Below, piece by piece: positions 1 through 7,441 of a stretch of 34,940 nucleotides of DNA. The position numbers and the translations under genes were made by a program. Under the pieces are notes generated by a model. The model searched no databases, was not told the origin of the DNA, and worked only from the letters and a program-made list of their open reading frames with translations. This DNA is from an uncultured Candidatus Actinomarina sp. (GTDB lineage Bacteria; Actinomycetota; Acidimicrobiia; Actinomarinales; Actinomarinaceae). Within the stretch, counting starts at the first letter, position 1; each line of letters starts with the position of its first letter. The DNA is taken from contig CACOKA010000008.1 of assembly GCA_902627635.1 (NCBI GenBank), positions 1 to 34,940 on the forward strand. The letters run 5' to 3'.

Positions 1-1563
1 TGGATTAAATAAAAAATTCTTGTCATTATTTACAAAGCTTAATGTTTGGACTTCTTGAAAATTATTGGAAGTAAAAACACTTGATAAGTAACTCTTAAGA
101 TCCCAATAACTTCCTTTATTATTTTTGTGAACTCCCTGAGGTAGAGTTGATTCAAAATTATTAAAACCATAATGTTTTGCAAATTCTTCTATAAGGTCCA
201 CTGGTCTATCTAGATCATATCGCCATGAGGGTGGTGTGAATTGCACACTCTCTTTGTTAACTTCAGAATCGATCATTAAAAATTTTAGAACTTTCTTAAT
301 AAATGAATCTTTTAAATCAATACCAAGCAGTTTTTTTATTTCAGAATATTTAAGAATTACCTTCTTGTTTTTCAAGTTGCCTTTATCATCTACATTTATT
401 TCTGAATAATTAATATTTTGATTATCTTTTAATTCCATTAAAAAACGTTCTAAGCCATATTTTTGAATTTTATAATCAATACCTCTTTCAAAGCGTATGG
501 ATGCATCAGATATCAAGTTTAATTTCCTTGAAGTTTTCATAATGGATACTTTGTCAAAATACGCACTTTCAATAAGAAGATTTGTGGTGGCCTCTGATAC
601 TTCAGTTTCTAATCCCCCCATTACTCCAGCTAAAGCAATCGGCTTATCATTGTCAGTAATAACAAGATCATTTGAATCTAATTTTCTCACTTGAGAGTCA
701 AGTGTTGTAATTTTCTCGTTGTCTTTAGCTTTTCTTACAGATATTGTTCCAAATAATTTATCTCTATCAAAAGCATGTAATGGTTGACCGATATCATATA
801 AAATGTAATTGGTTATGTCGACCACATTATTTATAATCCTTGTTCCAACCTGTGTGAGCCTGTACCTCATTTCAAAAGAAGAGTTAGTAACATTAAAGTT
901 TTCTATTTCTACTGAACCATAAGAGTTACATTCTTTAATTTTTCCACTTTCTGCATTCAAAATATTTGCAATCGTTGGTTTAAGATTTGATTTTTTGTTC
1001 TTTAGTTTTTTATTGAAATATCCCGATAGTTCCCTTGCAATTCCTAAATAAGACATACAGTCTCCTCTATTTGGTGTAACACCAACTTCCCATATGAAAT
1101 CATTACTTGAATAGATTGTAGAAAAATCAGTACCTGGAAGTAGCTTTTCATCTAATAGAAGTATTCCATCATGATCATCCCAAAGATCAAGTTCTGCAGC
1201 TGAACAAATCATCCCATTTGATTGAATTCCTCTAATGTCACGTTTATCGATTTTAAAATTATCTTTAATCTCTGAATTTGGTAAGGCAACGGGAACGACT
1301 GCTCCTACGTCAAAATTCCAAGCTCCACAAACAATTTCATAAATATTATTACCAACATCAGTTTTAGTAATTCGAACTTTGTCAGCATTAGGATGTTCAT
1401 ATACGTCAAGTACTTTACCTACAACGATGTTTTCATAATTAGGGTTTAGTTCTTTTTTGTTTTCAATTTCGAAACCTAAACTTTCTAAAGCCTCAGAAAT
1501 TTCAGAATTAGATATGTTTTCAATATCTATCCAATCGTTAAGCCAAGATTTCAATATCTTCAT
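1..1563 (-). CDS. pheT: Phenylalanyl-tRNA synthetase beta subunit, 3'-truncated by the window edge
   Basis: Beta chain of the (alpha-beta)2 enzyme that charges tRNA-Phe; this chain carries the editing and tRNA-contacting domains. The frame is open for 521 codons from the ATG at 1561-1563 to the window edge, so the C-terminal core and anticodon-binding domain are missing only because the window ends. Visible parts in order: an N-terminal start typical of PheT (MKILKSWLNDW), an EMAP-like tRNA-binding domain with VGKVLDVYEHPNADKV, the B3/B4 editing region including GQPLHAFDRD and IALAGVMGGLETE, then SDASIRFERGID leading toward the B5 domain. The pheS stop and pheT start share one base (TAATG), so the two chains are probably translationally coupled in stoichiometric amounts. 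It is last in the infC-rpmI-rplT-pheS-pheT group. Confidence 0.95.
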   Translation of the reverse strand, partial: MKILKSWLNDWIDIENISNSEISEALESLGFEIENKKELNPNYENIVVGKVLDVYEHPNADKVRITKTDVGNNIYEIVCGAWNFDVGAVVPVALPNSEIKDNFKIDKRDIRGIQSNGMICSAAELDLWDDHDGILLLDEKLLPGTDFSTIYSSNDFIWEVGVTPNRGDCMSYLGIARELSGYFNKKLKNKKSNLKPTIANILNAESGKIKECNSYGSVEIENFNVTNSSFEMRYRLTQVGTRIINNVVDITNYILYDIGQPLHAFDRDKLFGTISVRKAKDNEKITTLDSQVRKLDSNDLVITDNDKPIALAGVMGGLETEVSEATTNLLIESAYFDKVSIMKTSRKLNLISDASIRFERGIDYKIQKYGLERFLMELKDNQNINYSEINVDDKGNLKNKKVILKYSEIKKLLGIDLKDSFIKKVLKFLMIDSEVNKESVQFTPPSWRYDLDRPVDLIEEFAKHYGFNNFESTLPQGVHKNNKGSYWDLKSYLSSVFTSNNFQEVQTLSFVNNDKNFLFNP

Positions 1564-2555
1564 TAAAACTGCCTTAAAAACCTTAAGTCATTTTCATAAA
1601 AGTTTTTTATATGATCAATACCATATCTAATCATTGCTAATCTCTCAACTCCTACACCAAACGCGAATCCCTGGGAATCTGTGTTATACCCAACATGTTT
1701 GAAAACGTTAGGATCTACCATTCCACATCCTAGGATTTCAAGCCATTCACCATCTTTCCAACTCACTAAAACTTCAGCTGATGGTTCAGTGAATGGAAAA
1801 AAATGAGGAATAAACTTTGTCTTTAAGTCTTTTCCAAAAAATTCTTTAACAAAATACTCCAATGTTCCTTTTAAATCAGAAAACGTTAGGTTTTCATCTA
1901 CTGCTAAACCTTCAATCTGATGAAAAACCGGTGAGTGAGTAGCATCAAGTTGGTCTGATCTGTAAACTCTTCCTGGAGCAACAATATAAACAGGTGGTGT
2001 ATTGTTTTGCATATGTCTTACTTGAACAGTACTTGTTTGTGTCCTTAGTAATTTTTCAAGTTTGTCGTCTAAATATAATGTGTCTGATTCATATCTTGCA
2101 GGATGCCAGTCTGGTGTATTTAATGCATCAAAATTATGCCAGGATGTTTCTGCTTCAGGTCCAGTTGCAACTGTATAACCAATAGCTGCAAAAATATCAA
2201 CTACTTCATTCATTACATTTGTTAAAACATGATTTTTGCTACCTAAGTTTTTGTACCAATCTATGGAAATATCTTTATTATCATTTAGTTCTTTTTGAAT
2301 AAAAAATTTAGATTTGAAATTAGTTTTCTCTTCATCTAATTTTGAGGTGATATTATTTGAAAGATCTTGAAGCAATTTTCCATACTTTTTTCTAGATACT
2401 TCATTTAGTGAAGATAATGATTTTCTTTCTTCTGACAATAAGGAATTTTTACCAAGAAATTCTTTCTCAATGTCATCGAAATCTTCGATTTGAGCAACTT
2501 CTTCAAGTCTTAGTAAAAAAGCGGCAAATATTTTATCGGTATTAACCTCAGGCAT
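1563..2555 (-). CDS. pheS: Phenylalanyl-tRNA synthetase alpha subunit
   Basis: Catalytic chain of phenylalanyl-tRNA synthetase (Phe + ATP + tRNA-Phe), 330 aa, slightly shorter than the usual ~340. The first ~95 residues are charged and helical, fitting the N-terminal coiled-coil arm that binds tRNA. The class II core follows: GPEAETSWHNFDALNTPDWHP, the SDTLYL motif, GRVYRSDQLDATHSPVFHQ (motif 2 region), FPFTEPSAEV, and the C-terminal FGVGVERLAMIRYGI (motif 3). The first 8 bases overlap the end of rplT (ATGCCTGA), and its stop overlaps the pheT start by one base. Placement directly after rplT and before pheT matches the classic infC-rpmI-rplT-pheST arrangement. Confidence 0.96.
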   Translation of the reverse strand: MPEVNTDKIFAAFLLRLEEVAQIEDFDDIEKEFLGKNSLLSEERKSLSSLNEVSRKKYGKLLQDLSNNITSKLDEEKTNFKSKFFIQKELNDNKDISIDWYKNLGSKNHVLTNVMNEVVDIFAAIGYTVATGPEAETSWHNFDALNTPDWHPARYESDTLYLDDKLEKLLRTQTSTVQVRHMQNNTPPVYIVAPGRVYRSDQLDATHSPVFHQIEGLAVDENLTFSDLKGTLEYFVKEFFGKDLKTKFIPHFFPFTEPSAEVLVSWKDGEWLEILGCGMVDPNVFKHVGYNTDSQGFAFGVGVERLAMIRYGIDHIKNFYENDLRFLRQF

Positions 2556-2907
2556 TTATATTTTTTTTAGCTAAATCTACAAGTTTTTTAAATCCATCAG
2601 GATCATTGATAGCTAAATCAGCCAATATTTTTCTATCAACTTTGACTTGAGCGTTTGTTAGACCGTTAATAAATTTTGAATATGACAAACCATGTTGTCT
2701 TGATGCTGCATTAATTCTTGATATCCATATTTTTCGATATGTTGCTTTCTTGTCTTTACGATGAGCGAAGGCGTCATTACCTGCATGCATCACTTGTTCT
2801 TTAGCGGTCCTTAAACGCTTGCTTCTAGCTCCTGTATAACCTTTAGCTTGTTTAAGAATCTTTTTTCTTGATTTTCTACTACTTACTGATCTTCTTACTC
2901 TTACCAT
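2548..2907 (-). CDS. rplT: 50S ribosomal protein L20
   Basis: Large-subunit protein L20, an early assembly protein binding 23S rRNA; in several bacteria it also represses its own infC-rpmI-rplT transcript. At 119 aa it is full length. The basic N-terminal extension (MVRVRRSVSSRKSRKKILKQ) and AKGYTGARSKRLRTAKEQV are typical, followed by the globular domain with RKIWISRINAASRQHGLSYS. The ATG directly follows the rpmI stop with no intervening base, and its last 8 bases overlap pheS. Because L20 is the known autoregulator of this operon in Bacillus subtilis, it is a candidate effector for the hairpin leader upstream of infC, but no L20 binding site is demonstrated here. Confidence 0.97.
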   Translation of the reverse strand: MVRVRRSVSSRKSRKKILKQAKGYTGARSKRLRTAKEQVMHAGNDAFAHRKDKKATYRKIWISRINAASRQHGLSYSKFINGLTNAQVKVDRKILADLAINDPDGFKKLVDLAKKNINA

Positions 2908-3096
2908 TTAACTCAACAACTTTCTTATTTTTTTTGAATCACCCTTAGAAGATTCAACATCTCTTTTTAGTCTTGACCATGAGTTACTACCTTTAGCCAA
3001 TTTATAATGTGATCTGTGAGCACGCCTTCGCATAAATTTTCCAGTACCACTAACTCTTATTCTTTTTTTCATTCCTTTGTGAGTTTTATGCTTCAT
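2908..3096 (-). CDS. rpmI: 50S ribosomal protein L35
   Basis: Small basic large-subunit protein L35, 62 aa, within the usual 60-66. MKHKTHKGMKKRIRVSGTGK is the characteristic N-terminus, followed by RRRAHRSHYKLAKGS. The ATG overlaps the infC TGA as ATGA, and the stop abuts the rplT start, so the three ribosomal/initiation genes are read as a tightly coupled unit. Confidence 0.97.
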   Translation of the reverse strand: MKHKTHKGMKKRIRVSGTGKFMRRRAHRSHYKLAKGSNSWSRLKRDVESSKGDSKKIRKLLS

Positions 3097-3623
3097 TTTT
3101 TACCTCCGTTAGGCGCTAGTACCATTGTTAATGATCTACCATCTGGTCTAGAAGTAGATTCAACCATTGCTAAATCAACAAGTTCATCTCTAAAATTATC
3201 TAAGATTTTTTGACCCAATTCAGGATATTCTGCTTCCCTACCTCTAAATCTCATAGTAAATTTCACTTTATCTCCATCTTCTAAAAACTTTTTTGATTGA
3301 TTTAATTTAATTTTGTAATCGTGTGTATCAATCTTTGGTTTCAGTTGTATTTCCTTTACATTAATTTTTACTTGTTTTTTCCTTGACTCTCTTGCTTTTT
3401 GATTAAGCTCATATTTATATTTGCCATAATCCATTAATCTAGCAACAGGTGGCTTACTTTCCGGAGAGACTTCAACAAGATCAAGTTCAAGTTCTTCCGC
3501 CAATATAAGGGCTTTTTTAAGTTCCAATTCTCCAACTTGAACGCCATCTGGTGCAATTACCAATAGCTTCTTCGATTTTATCTCTTCGTTAACATTTAAT
3601 TCTGCTATTTGTTTCCCTTTCAT
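3093..3623 (-). CDS. infC: Translation initiation factor IF-3
   Basis: IF3 binds the 30S subunit, prevents premature 50S joining and checks the start codon and initiator tRNA. The 176 aa protein has the N-domain (NEEIKSKKLLVIAPDGVQVG), the linker with ARLMDYGKYKYE, and the C-domain with KVKFTMRFRGREAEYPELG. The start is a plain ATG, not the rare AUU found in enterobacterial infC. No base is left for a Shine-Dalgarno: the ATG is preceded directly by eight T residues of a terminator-like hairpin. Another start is unlikely because the family alignment begins about ten residues upstream of NEEIK, as here. It opens the infC-rpmI-rplT-pheST group and has its own candidate promoter. Confidence 0.96.
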   Translation of the reverse strand: MKGKQIAELNVNEEIKSKKLLVIAPDGVQVGELELKKALILAEELELDLVEVSPESKPPVARLMDYGKYKYELNQKARESRKKQVKINVKEIQLKPKIDTHDYKIKLNQSKKFLEDGDKVKFTMRFRGREAEYPELGQKILDNFRDELVDLAMVESTSRPDGRSLTMVLAPNGGKK

Positions 3624-3648
3624 AAAAAAAACAGCACGAAGCTGTTTT
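3624..3648 (-). terminator. Terminator-type hairpin in the infC leader (candidate attenuator)
   Basis: Read on the minus strand, AAAACAGC, the loop TTCGT and GCTGTTTT form a perfect 8-bp stem. Eight consecutive T (3631-3624) run through the end of the stem straight into the infC ATG. Stem plus U-tract is an intrinsic-terminator layout, although four of the eight pairs are A-T, so it would be moderate in strength. The best promoter lies upstream of it, so infC transcripts must cross it, which is the order expected of an attenuator. In B. subtilis the infC-rpmI-rplT operon is controlled by L20-dependent attenuation, a possible parallel. The alternative is a simple terminator for the upstream ribH transcript. 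Confidence 0.6.
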
Positions 3649-3699
3649 ACTTACCATACTATTTTTCACAGTAGGTGGAACATCGTTCGCTTAGATTTA

Positions 3700-3728
3700 A
3701 TTATATAACTTAATTTTTATTATGTAAT
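3700..3728 (-). promoter_or_regulatory. Candidate housekeeping promoter for infC-rpmI-rplT-pheST
   Basis: On the minus strand a perfect TATAAT (3705-3700) is preceded at exactly 17 bases by ATTACA (3728-3723), which matches 4 of 6 bases of TTGACA. The -35 box lies over the last codons of ribH. A transcript would start near 3693 and give a leader of about 70 nt before infC. It is the only convincing promoter in a spacer between genes of this window. AT-rich sequence produces chance -10 boxes, so the call rests on the hexamer quality, the optimal spacing and the position in the one sizeable spacer. Confidence 0.55.
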
Positions 3729-4118
3729 GAAAAGATTATTTAAAGCTTGTGCAGATTCGGAACCCTTATTATTTTCAGATCCAGCTCTTTGAGCTGCTTG
3801 TTCAATATTAAGTACGTTTAAGACACAGTTTGAAATATATACATTTTTTAGTGTTGTTATATTTAATAATTGATTAGCGATACTCGAAGATAAAAATTCA
3901 TAATGATCTGTCTCACCTTTAACAATAACTCCAATAGCTATAAACTTATCGTATTCGTCTAAAAGTGAATTAATTTTATATATAATTTCCCAGCTACCAC
4001 TTACCTTAAACTCATCACATACAAAACTTGCATCAATTGAATTATTGAATCCATCTAATAAACCATTAGTGACATCTTTGTAATAATCTGAATAAACAAT
4101 AGCTACTTTATTCTTCAT
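3720..4118 (-). CDS. ribH: 6,7-dimethyl-8-ribityllumazine synthase
   Basis: Penultimate riboflavin step: condenses the ribitylamino-uracil with 3,4-dihydroxy-2-butanone 4-phosphate. From the chosen ATG the protein is 132 aa, short against the usual ~155. MKNKVAIVYSDYY matches the first strand, VSGSWEI (39-45) is the substrate-binding loop (family VPGAFEI), GETDH places the conserved catalytic His at 72, and NIEQAAQRAG is the C-terminal signature. A TTG at 4152-4154 would add 12 residues lying inside ribBA, but the family begins at the chosen Met, so I reject it. The start overlaps ribBA by 11 bases. It is the last gene of the riboflavin block; a 96-base spacer follows. Confidence 0.92.
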   Translation of the reverse strand: MKNKVAIVYSDYYKDVTNGLLDGFNNSIDASFVCDEFKVSGSWEIIYKINSLLDEYDKFIAIGVIVKGETDHYEFLSSSIANQLLNITTLKNVYISNCVLNVLNIEQAAQRAGSENNKGSESAQALNNLFIT

Positions 4119-5310
4119 TAAAATTATGACCCATTTTGTTTTCTTTTGTCTCAAGATATGAAGAATTTTCAGGTGTTGTTTTTCCCTTAATTGGTGTCCT
4201 TTTTACAATATTTAAACCAAAACCTTCTAAACCTGCTCTTTTGCTTGGATTATTTGTAAGTAGATTCATATTTGTAATTCCTAAATCTCTAAGTATTAGG
4301 GCACCAGTTCCATAATCTCTTTGGTCCATTTCAAAACCAAGTTGAATGTTTGCTTCAACCGTATCTGCACCTTCATCTTGTAATGAGTATGCTCTAATCT
4401 TATTTCCTAAACCTATTCCTCTTCCTTCATGTCCTCTCATGTACAGTAAAACACCGGAACCATTCTTCACAATAGTTTCTAATGCACTATTTAACTGGTA
4501 ACCACAATCACATTTATTTGAACTAAATACATCACCTGTCAAACACTCTGAGTGTACTCTTACCATCGAAGACTCACCCTCTAAGTAATTCTCATATGTC
4601 AGTGCAATATGTTCAGTACTATCATTATTGTCCTTATAAACATGTGCAGTAAATTCACCAAATTCTGTAGGTACTTTAGCTTTAGATACAAAAGACACAG
4701 GATTTGTTAATTTCAACTTGTACTCGATTAAGTCTTTAATTGTTCCAATAGCTACGTCGTGTTTGTTTGAAAAACTTACTAGATCGTCAATACGTGCCAT
4801 TGAACCATCATCATTTATTATTTCACAAATAACAGCAACCGGATAATGATCTGCTAATAAACATAGGTCTACAGCCGCTTCAGTATGACCAGCACGTCTT
4901 AATACTCCTCCATCCATCGCCTGTAAAGGGAAGACGTGACCTGGAACTTTAAAATCTTGTCTGGTAGCATTTGGATCACTAAGACCTTTTATTGTTTTAA
5001 ATCTATCATCTGCTGAAATTCCTGTTGAAACCCCATCTCCCATTAGATCAACTGAAGTTGTAAATTGTGTATCTTCTTCATTATCAATACCCTGCATTAA
5101 TGAAAGTTTTAACTTTGTTGCAACTTCTTTTGCGATTGGTGCGCAAACAAGACCTTTTGCATAAGTTATCATAAAGTTAATATGTTCAGGTGTTAAGTAC
5201 TGTGAAGATACAATTAAATCGCCCTCATTCTCTCTGTCTTCATCGTCAACGAGAATGACCATCTCACCTTTTTTAAATTTTTCGATAATAACTTCTATGT
5301 CACTTATCAT
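4108..5310 (-). CDS. ribBA: Bifunctional 3,4-dihydroxy-2-butanone 4-phosphate synthase / GTP cyclohydrolase II
   Basis: Feeds both branches of riboflavin synthesis: ribulose 5-phosphate to dihydroxybutanone phosphate (residues ~1-200) and GTP to the diaminopyrimidine (~205-400). The first domain has the acidic DDEDRENEGD motif (22-31) and GHTEAAVDLC (141-150). The second has the zinc cysteines C256, C267 and C269 in HSECLTGDVFSSNKCDCGYQ, RGHEGRGIGL (292-301) and RDYGTGALIL (331-340). All key residues of both activities are present, so this is a true bifunctional enzyme, not one of the half-dead RibBA paralogues. It overlaps ribE and ribH by 11 bases each. Confidence 0.96.
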   Translation of the reverse strand: MISDIEVIIEKFKKGEMVILVDDEDRENEGDLIVSSQYLTPEHINFMITYAKGLVCAPIAKEVATKLKLSLMQGIDNEEDTQFTTSVDLMGDGVSTGISADDRFKTIKGLSDPNATRQDFKVPGHVFPLQAMDGGVLRRAGHTEAAVDLCLLADHYPVAVICEIINDDGSMARIDDLVSFSNKHDVAIGTIKDLIEYKLKLTNPVSFVSKAKVPTEFGEFTAHVYKDNNDSTEHIALTYENYLEGESSMVRVHSECLTGDVFSSNKCDCGYQLNSALETIVKNGSGVLLYMRGHEGRGIGLGNKIRAYSLQDEGADTVEANIQLGFEMDQRDYGTGALILRDLGITNMNLLTNNPSKRAGLEGFGLNIVKRTPIKGKTTPENSSYLETKENKMGHNFNEE

Positions 5311-5878
5311 TTATCATTCTTTCGATATATTTAGCAAGTATGTCATATTCAATGTTAACTATTGATCCAGTTTTAAGGTACTTTAAATTTGTCCTTTGAT
5401 ATGTCTCGTTTATTACTGCGACACTAAATTCGTCTTTATTGGGATTAACAACAGTCAAAGATATACCGTTTATAGTCACAGAACCTTTGTCAACTATATA
5501 TCTTGTATCCGTGTTTTTAAAATGATATGTCCAAAGATTATTATCGTTTTCAATAATGTTTGTTACAACAGATGTATTATCAACATGACCTTGTACTATA
5601 TGTCCACTTAAGAAAGTACTCAAAGTAGCGGGAAGTTCTAAATTTGTTTTAATATCCTTTTTATATTCTTTAGCCACAGTTCTATTGAATGTTTCTTCAG
5701 ATACTTGGAAATTTAAGAAATCATCCTTGTAATCTCTTAATGTAAGACACGTGCCATCTATGGAAATACTAGTACCTGATTCCAATCCATGATATAAATC
5801 ATTATCTGTACTTATTTGTATTTCATCAATATTTCTTGACTCAATATTTCCAATCGAATTAATAATTCCTGTAAACAT
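5300..5878 (-). CDS. ribE: Riboflavin synthase, alpha subunit
   Basis: Last riboflavin step: dismutation of two ribityllumazine molecules to riboflavin, acting with the RibH product. The 192 aa chain starts with the diagnostic MFTGII and consists of two homologous lumazine-binding barrels. The first carries SISIDGTCLTL, VSEETFNRT and LSGHIVQGHVD; the second carries KGSVTINGISLTVV and AVINETYQRTNL. The start shares one base with the ribD stop and the end overlaps ribBA by 11 bases. The symbol follows the ribE convention for this enzyme; it is called ribC in some species. Confidence 0.94.
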   Translation of the reverse strand: MFTGIINSIGNIESRNIDEIQISTDNDLYHGLESGTSISIDGTCLTLRDYKDDFLNFQVSEETFNRTVAKEYKKDIKTNLELPATLSTFLSGHIVQGHVDNTSVVTNIIENDNNLWTYHFKNTDTRYIVDKGSVTINGISLTVVNPNKDEFSVAVINETYQRTNLKYLKTGSIVNIEYDILAKYIERMINDK

Positions 5879-6861
5879 TACTTATTAGTATAAGTAGTTA
5901 ATAGATTATCAATAATGGGATATTCTTGAATAGAATTAAAGTTATTACTGATATATTCCTCAATTTTTTTATCAATTTTTAATCCACTTTCGAGGTTATC
6001 TGATGACTTGAAATAATAAAATTCGTTAATCATATCTTCATTTAAAAAATAAGACAAAACAGAATTACCACCTTCAACTAATCCACTATTTATAGAATGT
6101 CTCTCTAAAAAGCTACTAAATGAATCTTCATCATTCTCAACATAAAATATAAAATTATTATATAAACTTGAATATTTTTTTAGCTCTTTAGTATCATTTC
6201 CCCACAAAATAACTGGTTGAGGATTTTTATATTCATAATCTAGACGAACACTCAACTTTGGGTTGTCAATTTTTAATGTATTTTTTCCAATAATGACGGA
6301 ATCAACGGTTGCTCTTAAATAATGGGTAATTTCTAATGAATTTGTATTGGTAATATACTTCTTTTTTTCATTGTAAATTATATGATCTGCTGAAGTCGCT
6401 ATCTTACCTATAAGATATGGTTTATCATTTTTGATTTTGTAGCCAGGATTTAAAAATTCATTTACACCATTTTCAATAGATACGTTTAAATTTTCGTTCT
6501 TTAAAAGTTCGATACCTTTACCATTAGTTCTTTCATCACGATCAATATCCCCAACAACAATATTTTGTATTTGTGTTTCCAAGACAGCATTTGCGCAAGA
6601 TGGTGAAGTATCATCATGAAAACAAGGTTCTAATGTAACATACAAAGTATCATTCTTTGAAATATCTGAATTTTTAAATAGATTATATTCAGCATGATCT
6701 TGATCTTTTTCTTTATGAGCAGTTATATTTTTTATTTTATTATTTTTATCAACCAGCACAGCACCGACTCTTGGATTAGGAGATGGGTCATATCTAAGTG
6801 CAAATTTAATTGCTTCAATCATATGCTCAGAAAAATTGAGATATTGAAGACTATTTAGCAA
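5878..6861 (-). CDS. ribD: Bifunctional riboflavin deaminase-reductase
   Basis: Deaminates the pyrimidine product of GTP cyclohydrolase II and reduces its ribosyl side chain. The N-terminal deaminase domain (~1-140) has PNPRVGAVLV, the zinc set H56-A-E58 and C80/C89 in LEPCFHDDTSPSC (family PCCHxGxTPPC; the second Cys of the PCC pair is Phe, the ligand Cys are kept). The C-terminal ~180 residues are the divergent reductase domain, with GLVEGGNSVLSYFL near its end. The start is TTG, chosen because GGGAGGAG lies 6 bases upstream inside rpe, and because the next ATG would cut into the first conserved helix. It overlaps rpe by 11 bases. 327 aa is a little short for the family. Confidence 0.88.
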   Translation of the reverse strand: MLNSLQYLNFSEHMIEAIKFALRYDPSPNPRVGAVLVDKNNKIKNITAHKEKDQDHAEYNLFKNSDISKNDTLYVTLEPCFHDDTSPSCANAVLETQIQNIVVGDIDRDERTNGKGIELLKNENLNVSIENGVNEFLNPGYKIKNDKPYLIGKIATSADHIIYNEKKKYITNTNSLEITHYLRATVDSVIIGKNTLKIDNPKLSVRLDYEYKNPQPVILWGNDTKELKKYSSLYNNFIFYVENDEDSFSSFLERHSINSGLVEGGNSVLSYFLNEDMINEFYYFKSSDNLESGLKIDKKIEEYISNNFNSIQEYPIIDNLLTTYTNK

Positions 6862-7441
6862 ATATAGCTCCTCCCTGAACAGCTATATCAACTTTTAAAT
6901 CCCTCAAGGTTTGTAATTCTTCATTTTTAACACCTCCATCAACAATTAATAAATTAGAGTAATTTGAATAGGTGTTTTTAAATTCAGTTATTCTATCTAA
7001 TAAATTTACAGCTTTACTTTGATTTGAAAACCCGGGATTTACTGTAAGCAGCAGTACACTATGTGCTTTGTCAATGTAATCAGATAACACACTTATATTC
7101 GTACTCGGTAATATGCCTATTCCAACCTTATTATATTTATTAACTAGTGAACTAAATAATTCAGGTGATGTGGTTTCACAATGTACCGTTACTATATCTG
7201 AACCAAATTCAAACGCTTTGCTAGTAAATAACTCGTTGTTATTTAACATCAAATGTGTATCAACAACATATTCTGTGTTGGTTTTGATGTACTCGATAAT
7301 TGCCACTGGTAATGAAATATTATCTGTGAAATTGCCGTCTGTAATATCTACATGTAATTGATCAAAACTATCTTTGTAATTATCCAATTCATCAAGGAGA
7401 TTATATATATTTGATGCCTGAATACTTGCTGATATTTTCAT
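6851..7441 (-). CDS. rpe: Ribulose-phosphate 3-epimerase
   Basis: Interconverts ribulose 5-phosphate and xylulose 5-phosphate in the pentose phosphate pathway. Ribulose 5-phosphate is also the RibBA substrate, which fits its place at the head of the riboflavin genes. The TIM-barrel signatures are all visible in 196 aa: QLHVDITDGNF with metal ligands H30 and D32, DTHLML with H63, VTVHCE, LLLTVNPGFSNQ, and IVDGGV with D168 as the second catalytic acid. It is about 20 residues shorter than typical Rpe, mainly at the C-terminus after GGAIF. The ATG overlaps the fmt stop by four bases, and its tail contains the ribD ribosome-binding site. Confidence 0.94.
   Translation of the reverse strand: MKISASIQASNIYNLLDELDNYKDSFDQLHVDITDGNFTDNISLPVAIIEYIKTNTEYVVDTHLMLNNNELFTSKAFEFGSDIVTVHCETTSPELFSSLVNKYNKVGIGILPSTNISVLSDYIDKAHSVLLLTVNPGFSNQSKAVNLLDRITEFKNTYSNYSNLLIVDGGVKNEELQTLRDLKVDIAVQGGAIFAK

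Noticed and set aside
4119-4154. Longer ribH beginning with TTG at 4154
   Set aside because: The extra 12 residues lie inside ribBA and do not match the family; the ATG at 4118 gives the normal first strand.
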